From Chondrosia reniformis (Eukaryota; Porifera; Demospongiae; Chondrillida; Chondrillidae), in the NCBI GenBank assembly GCA_947172415.1, contig OX359200.1, positions 7,076,001 through 7,140,000 on the forward strand: DNA of 64,000 nucleotides. Direction: 5' to 3'. The translations under genes were made by a program, and so were the position numbers. The stretch's first letter is position 1, and every line of letters starts with the position of its first letter. Positions 35,601 to 47,800 of this stretch are shown here, piece by piece. Below the pieces are notes generated by a model, which worked only from the letters and a program-made list of their open reading frames with translations, did not search any database and was not told the DNA's origin.

Positions 35601-37818
35601 GGTTCTTTGATGAATTTTCCAGCCAAGATATAAGACTTTAGTCACTTCACTGGTTTGGTGTAATAGGTACAGTAATTTATCATATTTTCAGCCTTTTCAA
35701 AATATCCTACGTAGCTCTTTACAATTATACATGCATATAGCTCCACTTGTTCCAGATGATGTTACATGTGTCCTCTGTGGCGAAAGCAGTCCGAGTCTTT
35801 CTTGTTCTGATTGTGGAAGTAGAAATGATCCCTTGTTCAAACAAGAAGTCATGTACTTCTGTGAAGACTGCTCTGAAAGAGTACACCATCTTGAGAAGCG
35901 GTTAAACCATCGTGTCAAGCCAATAGTGTACACACCAGCTGACAACCCTGTCTGCAAGATGCAGTTGATGTCAGTCATTTGTATTGAGAAGAGTCACTAT
36001 GTCTGCTTCACTCGCTTTGAAAAGAGGTGGTTCTTCTTTGACAGCATGGCCGACAGAACTGGTTAGTAGAGGTTGAGTGTGTACCTGCATGTGTTAATAT
36101 TATATTAAATAGCAGTCCTTAGAATATGTATATGTACAGTATATGTTGTCTTTAGACACTGAGTTTAACATTCCTGAAGTCTCAGAATGTCCGGAGATTG
36201 GACATGCTCTGGATAACATTGATGAGACAAGAAAGAAGGATCCCTCAACTCTTCATCCTCTTGTGAGGAGACTAGTGAAAGATGCCTCCATCTGTATCTA
36301 TGTTGATCCTGAGGGGGACATGTTTGGAGAGGAAGATGATAGTTTCAATCATTGTACTGATCCTGCTCCTGGTCGTGGTCATGATCCTGCTCCTGGTCGT
36401 GGTCATGATCCTGCTCCTGGTCGTGGTCGTGATCCTGCTCCTGGTCGTGATTTTGATCCTGATGAGTTTGGAAGGAATTTGGGTTAGTTGTTATTCTAAA
36501 CAAATATTTCTAATTCTGTATTGGTGAATACTGAATATACACTATCGCACTATACATACATGTAGTAACTCTGGATGATGACGCAAAGGTTGATGAAGAC
36601 CAACCAAAGCTAAATAGACAACTTTTGAGTCAGAACAAGGATATTATTCAACAAATTAATAGCTTGAGTTTGGAATTGCAAAATCTGAAGCTGAAACAGG
36701 AATCTAGTGCAAGAAAGCAATCAGATCTTCAGAAAGAGAATGCAAGCTTAACTAGTGGAATTCAAAACTATGTTCAGTGCTTAACAGAAACTGAAGAAAA
36801 CACTAGAAAGTTGGAGGATGACGTTCACCAGTTGACCCTCTCCCTGAATCAGTCACGAGAAGAAAATAAGAGATTAAACGATGAACATAAGAAGATGAAA
36901 GAGGAATACCAGCAGGACCACAATCAGTTTGCCTCGTCCTTGGAAGAAATGCAGAAAGAAAACCAAATACTTCGTGAGAGTAGGGTAGAGGTGGAAAGAT
37001 ACTTAACTGAACGAATTTCACTGTTGGAGAAACAAGTTGAGACGATGCAGCCATCTTGGAACATCAATCCTACAAAATTGAGAGTTACTGATGAAGAGCT
37101 TGGCCGAGGAGCTTATGGAGAAGTAAAGGTTGGAATGTATTGTGGAGGTCATGTAGCCGTGAAAAGGGTCCATCAAGTCATCATCTCTGATTACAACAGA
37201 GACCAGTTCAAGCGTGAGATGCAGATAGTGTCCCGTCTCCGTCACCCTCACCTGGTCCTCTTCATAGGAGCAGTCACTACTGGTACACTGACCATAGTGA
37301 CAGAGCTGATGGAGACCAGTCTACGTAAGCAGCTTGAGTTGGGTAGAATATCTGATGAGCACATTATCCCAATCAGTAGAGATGTAGCCTGTGCTCTGAA
37401 CTACCTCCACTCTCTTCCTGAGCCCATCATCCATCGAGATGTCAGCAGTGCCAATGTCCTACTCAACTCAAAGCCTGGAGGAGGATGGATGGCCAAATTA
37501 GGAGACTTTGGATCAGCCAACTTTCTTGCTCAACTGAGCACAGTAGCTCCAGGTTGTGTCGCCTATGCTGCCCCGGAATGCCAGACCCCTGCTCTACAAG
37601 GTCCCAAGATGGACGTCTACAGCTTTGGGATCCTACTGTTTGAAATGTTCACTGGAAAGTTGCCAGATCCAGACAGAGTACATCTGCTCCGTGTGGCCCC
37701 TCCTTCTGGCTCCACTGCTAAACAGGCCATGACTGAGATTGCCAAGATCTGTGTCTGTCAAAAGGTGGATGATCGTCCAAATATGGCAGCTGTATATGCT
37801 CGTTTGGGACAAATTTAA
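32676..37818 (+). CDS. Array unit 3: CYLD-type deubiquitinase with B-box, fused to a kinase
   Basis: Eleven exons give 1246 residues in one frame: 32676-33146, 33252-33596, 33673-34036, 34111-34372, 34512-34603, 34816-34882, 35061-35187, 35319-35430, 35741-36061, 36156-36482 and 36566-37818. There are two full CAP-Gly domains. The third is reduced to its C-terminal half, joined directly to a helical stretch (LLDAGGVDYFNCSRGHAMFV). The USP triad is near Cys435 ([12 protein letters not shown]), His699 (IEKSHYVCF) and Asp714 (FFDSMADR). Exon 9 keeps the CYLD zinc module (CVLCGESSPSLSCSDC, FCEDCSERVHHLEKRLNH), which unit 2 lacks. After the USP comes a run of DPAPGRGH repeats, then coiled coil and kinase, both very close to unit 2. 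It is probably the unit closest to ancestral CYLD. Confidence 0.88.
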
Positions 37819-38321
37819 ATGTATTTGAACTCGACTTTCTAGTTTTTTACCTTTATAATATTCATACTGTATATATTTGTATTGAGATATATTGGATGAA
37901 TGTAAGAAACAGAAGTTGAAATGAAAACAATATATATAAAAGAGCACAACAGAAAACAATCTTTGTTGAGATGAAAAAAAGCTTTATACTGTATATAGTT
38001 ATATATGCACAGCTGTCTTTTAATTTCCCTTATAGTTAGCTAGTATAGTATATATAGTATTAAATTACAAATTTAAAAATTTATAGCTGAAAAAGTAGCA
38101 TGACATTTGTAATCTGCACCAATCACGAAGGTCATGAAAATTAATATTATGTATTTATAATATAGCTACTAGCGAGTAATATAACTCATATATATAATTA
38201 AACCTTGCTATACATCTGTGGTATAGTCCATAGTTATCCGTTCAAATTATTATTGTAAAAGAAGCATGCACAGTCTTTACTAAGCAGCCATCTTTCCTTT
38301 GCTATATGTATATATGTACAG
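37819..38321. other. Spacer after unit 3, no gene seen
   Basis: AT-rich. It shares its first 150 bp with the unit 1 and 2 3' flanks and its last part with 31950-32110. Confidence 0.7.
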
Positions 38322-38523
38322 TTTCCCCACGAGTCAGAAGGGTCTGGCTGCACTGGTCACACTGTCCCTTGGCTCTCTCCTCCTTCATGTGTTGCTGTGT
38401 GCTGTGACTCAGTGCTTGTGTAGCCACCTCCATAAAAGGAAGAAGAGACAGGTCAGAGATAAGAGGAGAAAGAAGTACTACACAAGACTTCAGATTGACG
38501 AGTGCTCTGACAGCAATCAGTGA
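38322..38523 (+). pseudogene. NAGPA membrane-exon copy 4
   Basis: An intact 67-codon copy of the last NAGPA exon with one change near the start (FPTSQK for FPMSQK). The conserved 3' flank (gattggttgaatgtttcttt) continues, as in the other copies. No other NAGPA exon is nearby. Confidence 0.75.
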
Positions 38524-38652
38524 TCTGATTGGTTGAATGTTTCTTTTATGTTGCTCTGTATATACTTTGATTTTATGTAATAATATTTGCTAATGTAACG
38601 TGTTCATCCAGATACTTGTAGCATGTACGTATATGTTGCAATTGATATAATT

Positions 38653-38690
38653 TGATTGATATATTATTATTATTATTATTATTATTATTA
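38653..38690. repeat. (ATT)n microsatellite
   Basis: About 12 copies of att. The surrounding 150 bp (38690-38870) are unique to this spacer and look like an insertion. Confidence 0.85.
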
Positions 38691-38886
38691 AAGTGACTAT
38701 CAGTATACAAGCTGACCAGCCAGGTTTGGCTTATTAGTCACAAAAAAGATTGGTGAGGGTGTTTACAATAAATTATGATGGGAATAAAAGGGATTGTCTA
38801 AGATTATACATTCTATAAATAAAATTAATGACTTTTGTATTGTCTGAGGTTAAATAAATATATAAATATGGGAGTGATTGGTATGA

Positions 38887-39060
38887 TGACGTCATAAGGC
38901 TATTTCTCTTACCTCTCCAGTGCCTCCTTCCAAGAGTTTACATATCCAGAGCTATCTCCTGCCTCCTTCCAAGAGTTTACAGTATCCAGAGCTATCTCCT
39001 GCCTCCTTCCAAGAGTTTACAGTATCCAGTTCGCAAGGCGTTAGAGAAAGGTAATATCGA
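38887..39060 (+). promoter_or_regulatory. CRE site and 39-bp leader repeats of unit 4
   Basis: TGACGTCA at 38887-38894, then three copies of the cctccttccaagagtttaca / gagctatctcctg unit, then the leader donor gagaaag/gtaatatcg. Matches unit 2. Confidence 0.65.
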
Positions 39061-39258
39061 ATTTCTGTATATTGAACAATTACATTTGCCATGCACTTGT
39101 CCAAGCAAAACTTAATTGACATCTTTAAATTTGATTTTTAATATTATTCCACGTATTATTACAGTTACAGTTGTCGCTTTCCTTCTTACTCCTATATACA
39201 CAGTAAATAGACCTGTTAACGCAATGGACGATATCTATGTATACATATAGCTCGGGAG

Positions 39259-42200
39259 ATGGCGTCTCAGTATTACATCTTACTCCAAGATAAGATTATT
39301 GAGAGCAAATCTATGATTCCTGATCTCTTTGAATTGAAAAAGAAAAATCTGGTAATTCAAGGCAGTCTATTGGTGTTTGCTGGAACCGGAAGAACAGGAT
39401 CAAATACATCTTCCAACACTCGAGGTTCGGTTTATTACCATTTAGCTGAAGATCCTAGCAGGAGAGTGAAGTGTGAAGCACACGACGTGGAACACCTCAC
39501 AATTAATGACTACGAGTGGCTCCTACCAATTAACCAACCAAAAGATCGATACGAGTTTTATAATCAGAAGGAGAAGTATAATACTGTCACTACTCTTGCA
39601 GTAGGAGATCGTGTGTGGGTGTTTGATCCTGAGAAGGGTCATCAAGTTGCTCAAAGTGGCAGTAAGTCTAAATTTTGCAGTGCTACTGTAAAGTATACTG
39701 GTCCAGTACCTGAGAAACAAGGAAATTACTTTGGACTGGAATTAGAGGTAAAATGTTTTAGAAGTTTTGTAGATGTTGGGTTTAGGTGAGTTTAGGTCGT
39801 TAACTTCAAAGAGATAATTTAGTCAATGTGTTTTCTAACTTAATTGTGATAGAATAAGGATTTCTTCTAACTGTGTTGGCTTGACAAATATTTTGGTTGA
39901 AATGTAGTATTGGTATGATGGCCAATCCCTCTTTTCACTTTCACTTCACTTTACACCGTATGTAGAACACTACTACTGAGGGTATATGTGTCTATAATAA
40001 TAATAATAAAGTGACACATGCATGTGACACTGTATGCACTATGCCAAGCCAGGCCCATGAGTCACTGATTATATATAGTTTAGGAGGTACAAATGTCTGT
40101 CTATATTTCCATAATTTGAGAGCTTCTTGCTACTTCCTTCTATTATACTATTGCAATTGTCCACTCTCCAGCCTATTGTCCGAGGAAAGCACTGTAATGA
40201 TCAAGCTGGTATAACCTACCTACCAGCTAACCACATCTTATCCAAATCAGATGAAGCAGAGACGATATCTGGTCCGTCCTCATGTGCTATTCCTCAGAAG
40301 AAAAGAGAGCTTCTTGTGCCTTCTGAAAAGTTATTTTCTGGTTGTTTCTTCAGAGAGGGAGATAGAGTTACAGTATATGATTGTAACAACCAGAAGCACA
40401 TTGGTACAGTAAAGTGGGCTTATCCTGGGAAAGAGAAGGGAATTGATGGTTACATTATTGGAGTAGAACTGGTGAGTATTATACGTATACCTACAAACAT
40501 TTACACGTACATATTATATAAGTTATGTACTATGCTTCACTATATAGGATGAGCCTGTACAAAGAAAACTATTTTATGATTGTATCACAAATATAGGACA
40601 TCTATTTGAACAGCCAGACTATAAGAAACACACTTACCTTGCAGTACCCGAGAGCGTGATAAGTACAGCACAGGGAGTACTTGTTGAAGAGCTGAAGGAA
40701 CATGAGGAACACCTAAATAGCACAGTACCCGAGAGCGTGGTAAGTACAGCACAGGGAGTACTTGTTGAAGAGCTGAAGGAACATGAGGAACACCTAAATA
40801 GCACTCCAGGATTGGAGAGGCAAGATTCAAAGGAAAACAGGGATCACCAGCTTGATCACCCAGAAGAAGAAACTGGTTCACAACGTCTCCCCCCCAGACA
40901 GTACCACGGAGAGGGAAGTGGTAGAAGTGGACCACGTGATACTCCTCCTCCTCCCAGACCTGCATCACAGAGATATCAGACTAGAGCTGAAGGTATTGCA
41001 CAATAGTTTTTGAGTGTTGTCAGTTGTTTTGCTAGTCAAATTTCAGTAGCCAAACTTATAGCTAACTACTAATTGAACAAATTACAGTAAGTGCATGCTA
41101 TATATATGAATAATCGAAGTGATAATCAAACCACAAGTATAATCAGTAAAAAACATCATGAAAAGGGAAAGAGGCAATATTACTGGAAAGCGAACCCAGA
41201 CAACTGATTATTTTGCTTATCATCATAGCCTTTGCATGGCTCAGTGTAATTAACTACCCTAGTTCATTGTGAGGGCTCATTCTCACTTACTCACTTACTC
41301 TAGACTGTAGCCTCCATCTTCACTTTCTATGAAATCGCAAGTTTTTCACTTGTGGTAGATTAAAAAGTGAAGACAGTCATCCAAACTTACCATCTTTGAA
41401 GTGTACCACACTGATGAGCCCAAACAGCTGTCTGTGGTTCTTGGATGACTGGGAGGCGATCACTGGTTGGCAATTTAATAGGAATTAATTTGCCAAGATT
41501 AGACTGCGGTCATTTGGCAGGTTTGGCGTAATAAGTTTCCGGTGATTATTTTGCTTATCAATGAATATATTTTATATGATCCCAAAATAATATGGTTCTA
41601 TATGTTATCTATATGTTTATTTAACATGTTAGTTTATTTGATATTGATTGTGATGGTATATGTATGAGTCTTTAAACCTGTCACCTTCCCTTAATTTAGT
41701 TTCTGCCTTAAAACAAGAATTGGAAAGTCTTAAGGAATCACTTAAAAGGTCTGACCTAACCATATCACAAGAAAGAGATGGAAAGCGTAAACTAGCAGCC
41801 TCACTGAGGAAATCAGAAGAAGAAAGGGAAAGTCTTCGCAAGAAAGTGGTTCAGATGAACAAAGAGAAACAGCATCTCACTGCAAACCTTAACAAGGTGT
41901 CGGAGGAGAAACAGCGTTTTATTGCAACCCTTATCAAGGTGTCGGAGGAGAAACAGCGTCTCACTGCAATCCTTACCAAGGTGTCGGAGGAGAAACAGCA
42001 TCTCACTGCAATCCTTACCAAGGTGTCGGAGGAGAAACAGCTTCTTACTACAACCCTTAGTGAGGTGACAGAGCATCTCACCACAAACCTTACAGAGATG
42101 ACAGAGGAGAAAAAGTGTCTTACTGCAAACCTTACTGAGATGACAGAGGAGAAACAGCGTCTTACTGCAAACCTTACAGAGATGACAGAGGTGAAAGAGC

Positions 42201-44023
42201 ATCTTACTGCAAACCTTACAGAGATGACAGAGGTGAAAGAGCATCTTACTGCAAACCTTACAGAGATGACAGAGGTGAAAGAGCATCTCACTGCAAACCT
42301 TACAGAGATGACAGAGGTGAAAGAGCATCTTACTGCAAACCTTACAGAGATGACAGAGGAGAAACAGCGTCTCACTGCAAACCTTACTGAGATGACAGAG
42401 GAGAAACAGCGTCTCACTGCAAACCTTACAGAGGTGACAGAGGAGAAACAGCGTCTCACTGCAAACCTTACAGAGGTGACAGAGGAGAAAGAGCATCTTA
42501 CTGCAAACCTTACAGAGATGACAGAGGAGAAACAGCGTCTCACTGCAAACCTTACAGAGGTGACAGAGGAGAAAGAGCATCTTACTGCAAACCTTACAGA
42601 GATGACAGAGGAGAAACAGCGTCTCACTGCAAACCTTACAGAGATGACAGAGGAGAAAGAGCATCTTACTGCAATCCTTACAGAGATGACAGAGGAGAAA
42701 CAGCATCTTACTGCAAACCTTACAGAGATGACAGAGGAGAAACAGCGTCTTACTGCAAACCTTGCAGAGATGACAGAGGAGAAACAGCATCTTACTGCAA
42801 ACCTTACAGAGATGACAGAGGTGAAAGAGCATCTTACTGCAAACCTTACTGAGATGACAGAGGTGAAAGAGCATCTTACTGCAAACCTTACAGAGATGAC
42901 AGAGGAGAAACAGCGTCTTACTGCAAACCTTACAGAGATGACAGAGGTGAAAGAGCATCTTACTGCAAACCTTACTGAGGTGATAGAGGAGAAACAGCAT
43001 CTCAGGGCAAACCTTACAGAGGTGAAGAAGAAGAAAAAGCAGCTCAAGAAAATAAAAGAATATCTCACTTCAAACCTTACTGAGGTGACAGAGGAGAAGC
43101 AGCGTCTTAGTGCAAACCTTGCAGAAACGACAGAGGTGAAAGAGCGTCTTACTGTAAACCTTACAGAAGCTAGAGAAGAGAAAAGCAGAATGGAACACAC
43201 TCTAAGAGATAACACTGCCTACATCTCCAAACTGGAGGGTCAACTGAACCAGTTGGAGAAGTCTTGGGAGATCCGTCCCGGTAGCCTGAGAATAACCTCA
43301 GTTTGTCTTGGGAAAGGATCCTGGGGAGAAGTCAAAGTTGGGTTTTATCAACATACAAAAGTTGCAGTGAAAGAAATTCACAAGATCATCATCTCTGATC
43401 ATATTAAAGGCTTGTTCAAGCGTGAGATGCAGATAGCCTCCCTTCTTCGTCACCCTCACCTGGTCCAGTTCATAGGAGCAGTCACTACTGGTACACTGAA
43501 GATAGTGACAGAGCTGATGGAGACCAGTCTACGTAAGCAGCTTGAGTTGGGTAGAATATCTGATGAGCACATTCTCCCAATCAGTAGAGATGTAGCCTGT
43601 GCTCTGAACTACCTTCACTCTCTTCCTGAGCCCATCATCCATCGAGATGTCAGCAGTGCCAATGTCCTACTCAACTCAAAGCCTGTAGGAGGGTGGATGG
43701 CCAAATTAGGAGACTTTGGATCAGCCAACTTTCAAATTATTATTGGTACAATAGGGCCAGGTGCTCCACTGTATTCAGCTCCTGAGAGTGCTAATCCACA
43801 ATACCAAGGACCCAAAATGGATGTGTACAGCTATGGTGTCCTCCTGTTGGAGGTGTGTAATGGGATGCCCCACCCCCAGGATCTGGAGGGTGTTAGACTA
43901 AGTGTTTCCAAATGGAAGCAGCCAAAGAGAGTATTTGGAGAAATTGCTAAAAACTGTACCATTCAGAGCATAAAGGATCGCCCAACAATGAGTGATGTCT
44001 TATCTAGATTGAAGAAACTTTAA
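39259..44023 (+). CDS. Array unit 4: CAP-Gly - long repeat coiled coil - kinase
   Basis: Four exons give 1185 residues: 39259-39747, 40172-40471, 40548-40992 and 41700-44023. The first CAP-Gly is eroded: exon 2 starts at PIVRGKHCN and lacks the KRLGTCDG part. The second is intact (FREGDRVTVYDCNNQKHIGT). Exon 3 contains an 87-bp direct duplication (ESVxSTAQGVLVEELKEHEE). It leaves through GAAG/gtattg just before a TAG at 41004, and this matches the phase of exon 4. Exon 4 encodes about 30 copies of a 14-residue repeat of type TEMTEEKQRLTANL, two heptads each, then a kinase of the second type ([41 protein letters not shown]). No USP. It probably forms a very long rod with a C-terminal kinase. 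Confidence 0.82.
41121..41275 (-). repeat. tRNA-derived SINE, copy 2
   Basis: On the minus strand: B-box-like GGGTTCGCTTTCC, an A-box-like region before it, and the same tail as copy 1 (ATGATG, TTTTTTACTGATTA, ACTTGTGGT). Lies in the last intron of unit 4. Confidence 0.55.
42055..43020. repeat. 42-bp coding minisatellite
   Basis: More than 20 tandem copies of a 42-bp unit (cttacagagatgacagagga plus gaaacagcgtctcactgcaaac) in frame in unit 4. Variants alternate EEKQRL, EEKEHL and VKEHL. It keeps long antisense frames open on the minus strand, which are not genes. Confidence 0.92.
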
Positions 44024-44269
44024 CTATATATATATATGCATTATGTATTCTGTAGAAACTATAAAACTGTACTTTTCACTATATTATTTTTTTAGACCTA
44101 TATTTCTGTATTTATATATCTATCTATCTATATATTACATTTGTAAAAGAAAGGAATGATGTACTTAGCTATGTGCAAATATATATAATTTACCTAATTC
44201 ACTTCTGCATGTATCTCTAATATACATTGATCTTAACATTAACAGATCCTTCCCTTGCTATATGTACAG

Positions 44270-44471
44270 TTTCCCTATGAGTGAGAAGGGTCTGGCTGCA
44301 CTGGTCACATTGTCCCTTGGCTCTCTCCTCCTTCATGTGTTGCTGTGTGCTGTGACTCAGTGCTTGTGTAGCCACCTCCATATAAGGAAGAAGAGACAGG
44401 TCAGAGATAAGAGGAGGAAGAAGTACTACACAAGACTTCAGATTGACGAGTGCTCTGACAGCAATCAGTGA
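44270..44471 (+). pseudogene. NAGPA membrane-exon copy 5
   Basis: An intact copy of the last NAGPA exon with two substitutions (MSEKG, IRKKR). It has the same acceptor and 3' flank as the other copies and directly follows the unit 4 3' flank. Confidence 0.75.
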
Positions 44472-44607
44472 TCTGATTGGTTGAATGTTTCTTTTATGTT
44501 GCTCTGTATATAACTGCATGCTTTTGATTATTTATTTGACATTTTAATGAAGTAATCAGTCACGTGTTCATATGCTAAAAGTGTACATATGGGTGTGGTT
44601 GGTATGA

Positions 44608-44660
44608 TGACGTCATGCGGTTATTTCCCTTATAATAACGAATTTTTGTAGTAAAAGGAG
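44608..44660 (+). promoter_or_regulatory. CRE/ATF site of unit 5
   Basis: TGACGTCA at 44608-44615, 265 bp before the ATG at 44880, in the same conserved block (gtggttggtatgatgacgtcat). Confidence 0.65.
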
Positions 44661-44879
44661 TCATATAAAACATGATATCACATTGGTATGTATAATCAGA
44701 TCTTTCGTAGAAGTAAGTTTGTATGCCGAGAGTTAGAAGCACTCTTGTAGGGTTTCACCTTCAATTTGACTTTTTAATTTTATTTAAATTGAAATGTTTT
44801 AATTATTATTAGTTTGTCACTTTCCTTCTCATTATATAGTAACTAATAGCAGCGCAGTGTACTATATCTAGCTCCGGAG

Positions 44880-47800
44880 ATGACGTCTCGCTATTACATC
44901 TTACTCCAAGATAAGCCTATTGAGAGCGAATCTATGTCATTATTCCAGAGGCTTAGTGTTATTTACGTTAATACGTTTTTTGGAAGGACAGACGCTCTAA
45001 AAGGCTCTCTACTAGTGTTTGCTGGAAGAACATCTTCCAGTACAGGAGCTCATTTGAATCATTACCATTTAGCTGAAGATCCTAACAAGGGAGTGGAGTG
45101 TGAAGCACACGAAGTGGAACACCTCACAATTAATGACTACGTGTGGCTGTTACCAATTAACCAACCAAAAGATCGATACGAGTTTTATAATCAGAAGGAG
45201 AAGTACAAGACTGTCACTACTCTTGCAGTAGAAGATCGTGTGTGGGTGTCTGTTCCTGAGGAGGGTTATCAAGGTGTTGATCAATTCACATGTTGCATTG
45301 CTACTGTGAGATATATCGGTCCAGTACCTGAGAAACAGGGAAATTACTTTGGACTGGAATTAGAGGTACACTTTTTGAAACTTCTTATCTATACATGGAA
45401 TGATTGAATGTCAACTGCATGGTATGCTTAACTTAACTACATCTGATATTACAGTTATTTGAATTACATATTTTATTTGTCTCACTTGTAGAAACGGCTT
45501 GGTACTTGTGATGGGACTGTCAGAGAAAAGCGCTACTTTCATTGTAGAGATCTGTATGGTATATACCTACCAGCTAACCACATCATATCTAAATCAGCAG
45601 GTACATCACAAGTACCTTCAGTGTCAGAGGCCATGCATCCTCATCCTCAGAAGAAGGTAGAGAAGAAAGGAAAGTTACTTGTTCCTTGTGACAAGTCATC
45701 TTCTGGTCGGGAGTTCAGAGAAGGAGATAGAGTGGCAGTGTATGACTATAAAGACAAGGAGCACATTGGTACAGTAAAGTGGGCTTATCCTGGGAAAGAG
45801 AAGGGAATTGATGGTTACATTATTGGAGTAGAACTGGTGAGTATTATACGTACCTACAAACATATATACGTACTGGTGAGTTAATTACCATTTTAACAGT
45901 TATACTATCAACTATAAATTTCACATATAAATACGTCTGATAGTTTGTCTCCATTTAATAGAATTACTATGTAAACAAAAAGCAACTGTTCCAAGACCTC
46001 ATCAATGGATGGGAACATTACTTCAAGAAACCAGATTATAGGAACCACACTTATCTAACTATGCATGAGATGTTTGTGAGTACAGTGGGAAAGAGTGCAA
46101 AGGAGACCCCAGTAGATGGTGACTGGGAGAATATTAAAGAAGATCACTTCAAAAAGGATACCTTTCAACCAACTGAATCGGTACGTGTAGCAGCTGCTGA
46201 AGTTACTAAGAGAGAAAATGAAAGTGTGGAATCAGTTCTAAAGGAAAGTGAGGTTGTTAGGAAGAAGATTGAAGAGGATGTACAGAAGCAATTACTAATT
46301 GATGCTGGTGTACCTCCTGAAGAATTGAAGGAACAGAAGAAACAACTACAGCAATTTCAGCAGGAAAAGGAACTAAAGGATGAGCGGAGAAGAGAAAAGG
46401 AAAGGAAATTCCCAGAAAGACACAAGTTAGCTGATCAAAGGGGAGCTCAGACCAAGTCTTCCTCAGCTATCAGACCAGAGAGTAGACCTCCCCGATATGT
46501 TTATGGAGAGGGAAGTGGTAAAAGTGGGTCACGTGATACTCCTCCTCCTCCCAGACATAAGAGATCTCAGAGGTCTCAGACTGGAGCTGAGGGTATTGCA
46601 CAACATCACTTGGAAATCGGGTCTAGAGTTGAAGTTGAAGTGAATGGACATAATCGTAAGTGTAGTTTCTTCATATATATATGTAGTACTTTTATATGTC
46701 TGAAGAATACCTGATTGATTTTGGAATGTTTTTGAATTCTAAGGTGTCTCTTTCCAGGTAACTTCATGCATGAATGTACTTACGTACATATATGTTTATG
46801 TATCCATGGAGCCATATTTTATATTAATTATGTATTTTGTAACTTGTACATGCAGTTTACGTCCTAAAACAAGAAAATATAACTCTTCAGGAGTCACTGA
46901 AACAATCTGATAAAGTATTAGCTAATGAAAGACAAGAGAAATCAAAACTAGCCACATTACTGAGAGAATCAGAGGAAAAAAGAAGCAGATTAATCAGTGA
47001 AAATGTCAGCTTAGCTAATGCAAAAACTAAAATCATAAAGGAGAAAGAAGATCTCACTGCAACACTTGCAGAGGTGACAAAGAAGAAAAAACAACTCAAG
47101 AAGAAAACACATCTGCTCACTTCAAACCTTACTGAGATGACAGAAGAGAAACTACAACTTGAAGCAATCCTTAGAGAAATTAGAGAAGAGAAAAACAGAA
47201 TGGAACACACTCTAAGAGATAACACTGTCTATATCTCCAAACTGGAGGGTCAACTGAACCAGTTGAAGAGGTCTTGGGAGATCCTTCCTGGTAGCCTGAG
47301 AATAACCTCAGTTTGTCTTGGGAAAGGATCCTGGGGAGAAGTCAAAGTTGGGTTTTATCAACATACAAAAGTTGCAGTAAAACAAATTTATGATATCATT
47401 ATATCTGATCATAATAAAGGCTTGTTCAAGCGTGAGATGCAGATAGCCTCTAGAATCCGTCACCCTCACCTGGTCCTCTTCATAGGAGCAGTCACTACTG
47501 GTACACTGACCATAGTGACAGAGCTGATGGAGACCAGTCTACGTAAGCAGCTTGAGTTGGGTAGAATATCTGATGAGCACATTCTCCCAATCAGTAGAGA
47601 TGTAGCCTGTGCTCTGAACTACCTTCACTCTCTTCCTGAGCCCATCATCCATCGAGATGTCAGCAGTGCCAATGTCCTACTCAACTCAAAGCCTGGAGGA
47701 GGGTGGATGGCCAAATTAGGAGACTTTGGATCAGCCAACTTTCAAATCATTATTGGTACAATAGGGCCAGGTGCTCCACTGTATTCAGCTCCTGAGAGTG

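Noticed and set aside
41813-43215. Antisense open frames of 395 and 454 codons
   Set aside because: The in-frame 42-bp repeat of unit 4 keeps the other strand open (LLCHLCKVCSKM-type repeats). No splice or start logic, while the sense strand reads into a kinase.
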